In this document: positions 58,490 through 64,000 of the stretch, piece by piece
Layout of the letters: each line of letters starts with the position of its first letter
Position numbering within the stretch: position 1 is the stretch's first letter
From: Jaltomata sinuosa
Lineage: Eukaryota; Streptophyta; Magnoliopsida; Solanales; Solanaceae
Direction: 5' to 3'
Length of the DNA: 64,000 nt
NCBI GenBank assembly: GCA_003996215.1
Contig: QJPP01001768.1
Coordinates: forward strand, 426,183-490,182
The notes under the pieces: model-generated
Told to the model about the DNA's origin: nothing
What the model saw: the letters and a program-made list of their open reading frames with translations, nothing else
The model's database searches: none
Program-made: the position numbers and the translations under genes

Positions 58490-59659
58490 CTATTTTTTCA
58501 CTATTCTAGATGAGTTAGTCCACCTATTAGCCTTTTCAAGATCAAATTTTATCCTTGAGTTTATTAGACTCAATTTTCTCACCCTTTCCTTTTCATAGAG
58601 AAGATTATCTTTACATTTTTTCAGTTCTGACTCAACAATCTTTTGACTGTTACTCATTTTCTCTTTGTAATTTTCAGAGATTGCACACTTTAAGATTTCT
58701 GATTTTAGACCTAAGTTGATTGAATCAAGTTGACTGACATGTTCTTTTAGGATACCATTTTCTTTGTCAGTTGCAATCTTACAAGTCTCAAGATCAATGT
58801 ATTCAAACTTCAGACTTACAAGGGCACTAAACAACTGGTTCCTATCAGAAGTTTATTCAACAAAGTCTTCAATCAAGGCATTCATCAGAGCAACTAGTTT
58901 TCTTTTAGAGAAAAGATGCAACTTATCTTTAAGTTCAAGAAAGCTTACCTCAGAGTCAGTCTCTTCTTCTTCTAGATTTGTGTCTCCAATTATCATGAAT
59001 GCAGTTTCATCTACTTCTTCATCATCAGACTCCTCAGTTCCTGATCCCCAAGCAGCTACCATGGCATAGTCTTTTTTTTCCTTCTTCTTAGAGTTTATTT
59101 TTTCATTCATCTTTGCTTTCTTTTTAGCCTTTTCCTTTTTTCACTCAATTTTCCACTGTGGACATTCTTTAACCATATGATCATTCTTTTCACATTTGTA
59201 ACATCCTCCTTGAGTTTTATCGTTGGACCACTTCTTGCTACATGTTCCTTTCTTGTCATATTCAGTTCCTCTTTTAAAGAATTTTTTTGTAGTTCTTTGC
59301 CAAGAATGCAACTTGATCTTCATCAAGGTCAGAGTCATCATTGTCAGATGCTTTTAGTGCTAGACCTTTTCGTAGATCCTTCCCCCTTCTTGGAGTTTTC
59401 CATGTTCATCTTATGTTTTCAAGTTACCAACTAATTATTCATCAAGAGACATGACAGTGATGTCTTTTGCTTCTCTGATGGATGTGACTTTCACATCCCA
59501 TTTTGACTTTTGTAGGATCCTTAGAACCTTGTGAACGTGTTTCTCAGTGGTCAAGACTTTTTCCAAGGATGATAGTTCATTGATGAGGGTAGTGAGCTGA
59601 GTGATCATGTCTTGCAGAGGCTCACTTTCCTTCATCTTGAAGGTTTCATACTGAGTGAA
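58490..59659 (-). pseudogene. Copia gag remnant with CCHC zinc knuckle
   Basis: From 59659: TQYETFKMKESEPLQDMITQ and LTTEKHVHKVLRILQKSKWD (gag core), then GGCYKCEKNDHMVKECPQW (CCHC knuckle, about 59200), an acidic block (GTEESDDEEVDETAFMIIGD) and a coiled-coil-like stretch (58834-58490). A second, weaker knuckle-like sequence lies at about 58400. Frames are broken at several points. The N-terminal part is lost at the CACTA junction. Confidence 0.82.
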
Positions 59660-59679
59660 CACTACTAAAAAAACTGCGA

Positions 59680-60490
59680 ATACCGACCTCAAAATTACCG
59701 ACCTCCTATGGAAGTCGGTAATTTCCGACCTCCGGAAGTCGGTATTGTTAAAAACAAAAAAATATTTTATTTTCTTAAGAAAACCGACTTCAAGATGTCG
59801 GTTTATTTGGAAAAAAAATGCGGGAAAACCAAATACCGACCTCCGATGGTCGGAAACTTTCCCAGAAAAAAATAAAATAAAGAAAAACCGACCTCTTGTA
59901 GTCGGTATCGAATTAGTAAATAAAAAATAAAATTTAAATTTATCTCAATTAAATATAAAAAAATGAAAAAAAGAAATATTTTTAATAACTTTTAAATAAA
60001 CCGACCTCCGGATGTCGGTTTTTTGAAAGATAAAAAACAAAAAAACAAATTAATACCGACTTCCTGATGTCGGTAATATTAAATTTACATAATTGATTTT
60101 ATTTACCTTAAATTATTCTCATAGTGACTTCCCGAAGTCGGTATTTATTTTTTATTTATATTATAAAATAAAAATAATATTAATACCGACATTCAGAGGT
60201 CGGTATTGTTTATTTAACATAATTAATTTTATTTTCATTAAAATTAAAGGCAATACCGACCTCCGGAGGTCGGTATTTTACTTTTATTTTCATTAAAATT
60301 AAAGGTAATACCGACCTCCGGAGGTCGGTATTTTACTTTTATTTTCATTAAAATTAAAGGTAATACCGATTTCCGGAGGTCGGTATTTTACTGTTATTTT
60401 CATTAAATTTAAAGGTAATACCGACCTCCGGAGGTCGGTATTTTACTTTTATTTAATTATTTTGAATAAAATCGACCTCCGGATGTCGGT
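59680..60490. repeat. Subterminal palindromic repeats of the CACTA element, block 1
   Basis: Roughly twenty copies of ACCGAC(C/T)TCC-type words occur, many as the near-perfect 22-bp palindrome made of TACCGACCTCC and its inverse GGAGGTCGGTA. They are separated by about 40 bp of TTTTACTTTTATTTTCATT spacer. The arms vary (GAAGTCGG, GATGTCGG), but both halves often vary together. Confidence 0.92.
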
Positions 60491-61986
60491 ATTACCTTTA
60501 AAATATTTGTAATAATCACTATTTTTCTATTGTGTATAACACTAAAGGGTCGTTTGGTAGCTAGTTAAAGTTATATAGGTATTAGTAATGTAGATATTAG
60601 TTATGAGGTAATCTATATATTATTTATACATGTATTAGTTATGTAGAGATTAGTTATTCATGTATTAATTATACAAGTATTACTTATTCCACCTTCTATA
60701 TTCTGTATAAGATAATACATAGATTCCCTCATAACTTATACATCGTCTTGAATATACATATGTCTCGTCTAGTGATGTATATACGTATATATATATATAT
60801 AGTACGTATTCAAAAGCTAATTAACCGATCGATAATACATATCCAAATACGTAGTATGGATACGTCATATATTACGTACATATGAGTTAATATACGATCA
60901 TTGAGAAATGTAATTAAACAAGTCCTATATATTATATATAATAATGATCCATCGTCTTGAATATATGTCTCGTCTAGTGATGTACGTATATACATAGTAC
61001 GTATTCAAAAGCTAATTAACCAATCGATATATAATCCATATCCAAGTAGTATGGAATATGTTGTATATTACGTACATATGAGTTAATATACGATCACTGA
61101 ATATAATTAACCAAGTTATTCTATGTACTATAATGATCCGTCGTCTTGAATATATGTCTCGTCTAGTGATGTACGTATATATATAGTACGTATTCAAAAG
61201 CTAATTAACTAATCGACAATCCATCCAAGCAGTGGAATACCATTGTATTACGTACACACGAGGTAATATACGATTGTTGAGTAATGTAAATAAGCAAGTC
61301 CTATATATATAGTAATGATCTGTCGTCTTGAATATATGTTTTTTTGTGGTGATATTGTACGCATATATATAGTACGTATTAAAAAGCTAATTAATCAATC
61401 GATAATCCATCCAAGTAGTATGGAATACATTGTATTTTCATTAAAATTAAAGGCAATACCGACCTCCGGAGGTCGGTATTTTACTTTTATTTTCATTAAA
61501 ATTAAAGGTAATACCGACCTCCGGAGGTCGGTATTTTACTTTTATTTTCATTAAAATTAAAGGTAATACCGACTTCCGGAGGTTGGTATTTTACTGTTAT
61601 TTTCATTAAATTTAAAGGTAATACCAACCTCCGGAGGTCGGTATTTTACTTTTATTTAATTATTTTGAATAAAATCGACCTCCGGATGTCGGTATTACCT
61701 TTAAAATATTTGTAATAATCACTATTTTTCTATTGTGTATAACACTAAGGGGTCGTTTGGTAGCTAGTTAAAGTTATATAGGTATTAGTAATGTAGATAT
61801 TAGTTATAGGGAATCTATATATTATTTATACATGTATTAGTTATGTAGAGATTAGTTATTCATGTATTAATTATACAAGTATTACTTATTCCACCTTCTA
61901 TATCCTGTATAAGATAATACATAGATTCCCTCATAACTTATACATCGTCTTGAATATACATATGTCTCGTCTAGTGATGTATATAC

Positions 61987-62023
<37 letters not shown>

Positions 62024-62640
62024 GTATTCAAAAGCTAATTAACCCATCGATAATCCACATCCAAATAAGTAGTATGGAATACGTTGTATATTACGTACAT
62101 ATAAGTTAATATACGATCATTTAGAAATGTAATTAACCAAGTCCTATATATTATATATAATGATCCATCGTCTTGAATATATGTCTCGTCTAGTAATGTA
62201 CGTATATACATAGTACATATTCAAAAGCTAATTAACCAATCAATATATAATCCATATCCAAGTAGTATGGAATACGTTGTATATTACGTACATATGAGTT
62301 AATATACGATCATTGAGAAATATAATTAACCAAGTTATTCTATATATTATAATGATACGTCATCTTGAATATATGTCTCGTCTAGTGATGTACATATATA
62401 TATATATATATAGTACGTATTCAAAAGCTAATTAACTAATCGATAATCCATCCAAGCAGTGGAATACCATTGTATTACGTACACACGAGGTAATATACGA
62501 TTGTTGAGTAATGTAAATAAGCAAGTACTATATATATAGTAATGATCTGTCGTCTTGAATATATGTTTTTTTGTGGCGATATTGTACGTATATATATAGT
62601 ACGTATTAAAAAGCTAATTAACCAATCGATAATCCATCCA
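60231..62640. repeat. Tandem segmental duplication (about 1.2 kb unit) inside the CACTA element
   Basis: ATTTTCATTAAAATTAAAGG begins at 60231 and again at 61434, 1203 bases apart. The subterminal palindromes, a MITE scrap (GGGTCGTTTGGTAGCTAG at about 60547 and 61750) and the CGTCTTGAATATA repeats follow in the same order in both. Confidence 0.9.
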
Positions 62641-63060
62641 AGTAGTATGGAATACATTGTATTACGTACATATATGAGGTAATATACGATCATAGAGTAA
62701 TATAATTAATCAAGTCCTGTATATTAAATGGTCCATAATCTTGAATATATATGTCTCGTCTTTAGTGATGTATGTTTATATATATAGTACATATTCAAAA
62801 ACTAATTAACTAATCGACAATTCATCCAAGTAGCTAGTGGAATACATTGTATTACGTACATATGAGGTACTATACGATGACGATCGTTGAGTAATATAAT
62901 TAACCAAGTCCTATATATTACTGGTCTGTCGTCTTAAATATATGTCTCGTCTAGTCATGATGTACATATATAGTACGTATTTAAAAGCTAATTAATTAAT
63001 CGATTGATAATCCATTCAAGTAGTATGAAATACATTGTATAGTAGCATAATCATTGAGTA
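60744..63060. repeat. Array of about 190-bp repeats (CGTCTTGAATATATGTCTCG)
   Basis: Units begin at about 60744, 60953, 61142, 61324, then again at about 61948, 62169, 62351, 62547, 62728 and 62930. Each has the marker, a run of TATA with GTACGT, ATTCAAAAGCTAATTAA and a TGTATTACGTAC word. Many ACGTAC/GTACGT palindromes result. No coding potential. Confidence 0.85.
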
Positions 63061-63149
63061 ATGTAACGAATCAATAATGTATCCGAGTTTATGAAATATG
63101 TTGATGATTAAATAATTTTTATTAATTACTTTTAGTTTTTTTTAAAAAA

Positions 63150-63275
63150 CCGACCTCAAGTGGTCGGTTTTATCAAAAAATACTTTATTTTTTAAAAATA
63201 CCGACCTCAAGTGGTCGGTTTTATCAAAAAATACTTTATTTTTTAAAAATACCGACCTCAAGTGGTCGGTTTTTT
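63150..63275. repeat. Subterminal-type repeats of the CACTA element, block 2
   Basis: Three tandem copies of ACCGACCTCAAGTGGTCGGT, each 20 nt and nearly palindromic, are separated by about 30 bp of TTTTATC and AAAAAATACTTTA spacer. They lie just before a GC-rich block, as if at a gene promoter. Confidence 0.9.
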
Positions 63276-63294
63276 TTTTTTTAATTTTGTTACC

Positions 63295-63656
63295 TAAAAA
63301 CCCTAACACCCTAACACTAACACTCACACTCACACTCACACCACCCTCACCACCGGCCGCTGCTGCTGCTGACGCTGCCGCTGCTGCTGCTGACGCTGCC
63401 GCTGCTGCTGCTGACGCTGCCGCTGCTGCTGCTGACGCTGCCGCTGCTGCTGCTGACGCTGCCGCTGCTGCTGCTGACGCTGTTGGTGCCTTGCACCGCT
63501 GCCGCTGCTGCTGCACATTGCTGCCGCTGCTGCTGCTGAGGTTGCTGCCGCTTCTCCTTCCGCTGCTGCTGCCGCTGCTGCTGCTGAAGTTTGTTATCGC
63601 CTGCCGCTGCCGCCTATCGCCGTCTTTGTTGCTGCTCCGGTGGGGGTCCATCAAGG
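63295..63656 (+). repeat. GC-rich minisatellite (18-bp GCTGCTGCTGACGCTGCC unit), possible leader exon
   Basis: After ACCCTAACACCCTAACACTA and CACTCACACT runs, the unit GCTGCTGCTGACGCTGCC is repeated about seven times (63358-63480) and then degenerates. All frames on both strands are open and read as poly-Ala, poly-Gln or Arg-Gln runs, so none is credible. CATCAAGGTAAGTAATT at about 63650 would be a good splice donor, so this may be the 5' leader exon of a transposase transcript running to the right. Confidence 0.6.
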
Positions 63657-63770
63657 TAAGTAATTTTAATTTTCTTGTTAATTAATTATAGTTATTAAAT
63701 TAGGGTTTATCTTTGTTAATTTTAGTTACTAAATTAGGATTTATCATTTAACTAGGGCATGTCATTGTTA

Positions 63771-64000
63771 ATGTATTTGTTTAACATAAGTGTCAACACT
63801 AGTTGATCCTATTGATGACAAAATTGATTTTCTTGGAAGATCAATTTATGTCCACCTAGTGTTGACACTTAGTCTTTAATTTAGTTATAATGTATTTGTT
63901 TAGCATAAGTGTCAACACTAGTTGATCCTATTCATAACAAAATTGATTTTCTTGGAAGATCAATTTATGTCCACCTAGTGTTGACACTTAGTCTTTAATT
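63771..64000. repeat. Tandem repeat, 119-bp unit, running off the window
   Basis: ATGTATTTGTTTA starts at 63771 and 63890. Each unit has the inverted pair AAGTGTCAACACTAG and CTAGTGTTGACACTT around GATCCTATT...GGAAGATC, so each can fold into a hairpin. At least 1.9 copies are visible. Confidence 0.9.

Larger units (their letters stand above)
54191..59659 (-). mobile_element. SIRE/Maximus-type copia retrotransposon, internal region
   Basis: From 59659 downwards the minus strand gives gag, CCHC knuckle, protease, integrase, RT, a coiled-coil ORF and then the LTR. The order protease-integrase-RT defines Ty1/copia, and an extra ORF between pol and the 3' LTR is typical of the SIRE lineage. The 5' end, including the 5' LTR, is cut off by a CACTA element at 59660 and may continue beyond the window. 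All frames carry stops or shifts. Confidence 0.85.
59660..64000 (+). mobile_element. CACTA (En/Spm) element, left part, runs off the window
   Basis: CACTACTAAAAAAACTGCG at 59660 is a classic CACTA terminus, and it interrupts the copia gag frame exactly there. Immediately inside are many copies of ACCGACCTCC and its inverse, the subterminal repeats to which En/Spm TNPA-like proteins bind. No inverse terminus (AGTAGTG) is found up to 64000, so at least 4.3 kb is present and the transposase genes should lie to the right. The preceding GAA would be the 3-bp target duplication. Confidence 0.88.

Noticed and set aside
63142..63685. Ala/Asp-rich, Gln/Arg-rich and Ser/Ala-rich frames on both strands
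   Set aside because: All come from the 18-bp GCT-type minisatellite. Three overlapping frames are open for the same reason, and the plus-strand frame has no ATG at its start.
1..64000. tRNA, rRNA, organelle genes or bacterial sequence
   Set aside because: I saw no clover-leaf-like gene with conserved A and B boxes, no rRNA-like block and no organelle gene. Introns and element types are all nuclear plant. A structured search could still find a small RNA gene.

Overview
This window is plant nuclear DNA from a eudicot, most likely the nightshade family (Solanaceae). The reasons are AT-rich intergenic DNA, GT-AG introns, a short SINE of the type common in nightshades with a TTG tail, foldback MITEs of nightshade type, and a RING gene that resembles the RMA-type ligases described from pepper. 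I cannot fix the species; pepper (Capsicum) is a reasonable guess. There are three cellular gene loci. Almost everything else is layered mobile DNA.

Layout. 1-10.9 kb: a degraded LINE (ORF1 plus the start of ORF2), LTR fragments and a cluster of nested MITEs, one a 1.09 kb Harbinger-type element with TAA target duplications. 10.9-22.9 kb: one roughly 12 kb Mutator-like element with weak terminal inverted repeats. It carries a decayed MuDR-type transposase (+) and a captured, decayed DUF1985/Ulp1 (C48) protease gene (-). Five arrays of a palindromic 10-mer and a nine-copy 163-bp tandem repeat lie between and inside these genes. This is the architecture of Ulp1-carrying MULEs (Kaonashi type). 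22.9-25.6 kb: a RING-HC, membrane-anchored E3 ligase gene with a probable 5'UTR intron. 26.8-40.8 kb: an eight-exon gene for a 311-residue nuclear-looking protein with an RS/KE-rich N-terminus. Its promoter and start codon are tandemly duplicated. Its 10.5 kb first intron was inflated by a SINE, a LINE, a 3.2 kb tandem duplication and a 949-bp Mutator-type MITE; intron 4 holds 68 consecutive G.

42.3-47.5 kb: a 2-oxoglutarate/Fe(II) dioxygenase gene, broken by a 56-bp insertion in exon 2, with four MITEs in intron 1 and a tandem 592-bp duplication of its last exon. 47.5-53.1 kb: hAT transposase relics, a perfect-looking hAT MITE, a copia-like LTR fragment and a minus-strand gypsy gag/leader/LTR remnant. 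53.4-59.66 kb: a minus-strand Ty1/copia element of SIRE type (LTR, coiled-coil env-like ORF, RT, integrase, protease, gag), interrupted by an LTR-like block. 59.66 kb to the window end: the left part of a CACTA (En/Spm) element inserted into the copia gag. It has palindromic subterminal repeats, an internal 1.2 kb duplication, arrays of about 190 bp and a 119-bp tandem repeat running off the edge.

The genes do not form a pathway; plant genes are transcribed singly. The story of the window is nesting order and how transposons reshaped the introns, promoters and last exons of three genes. All family names come from motifs read by eye; no database was searched.
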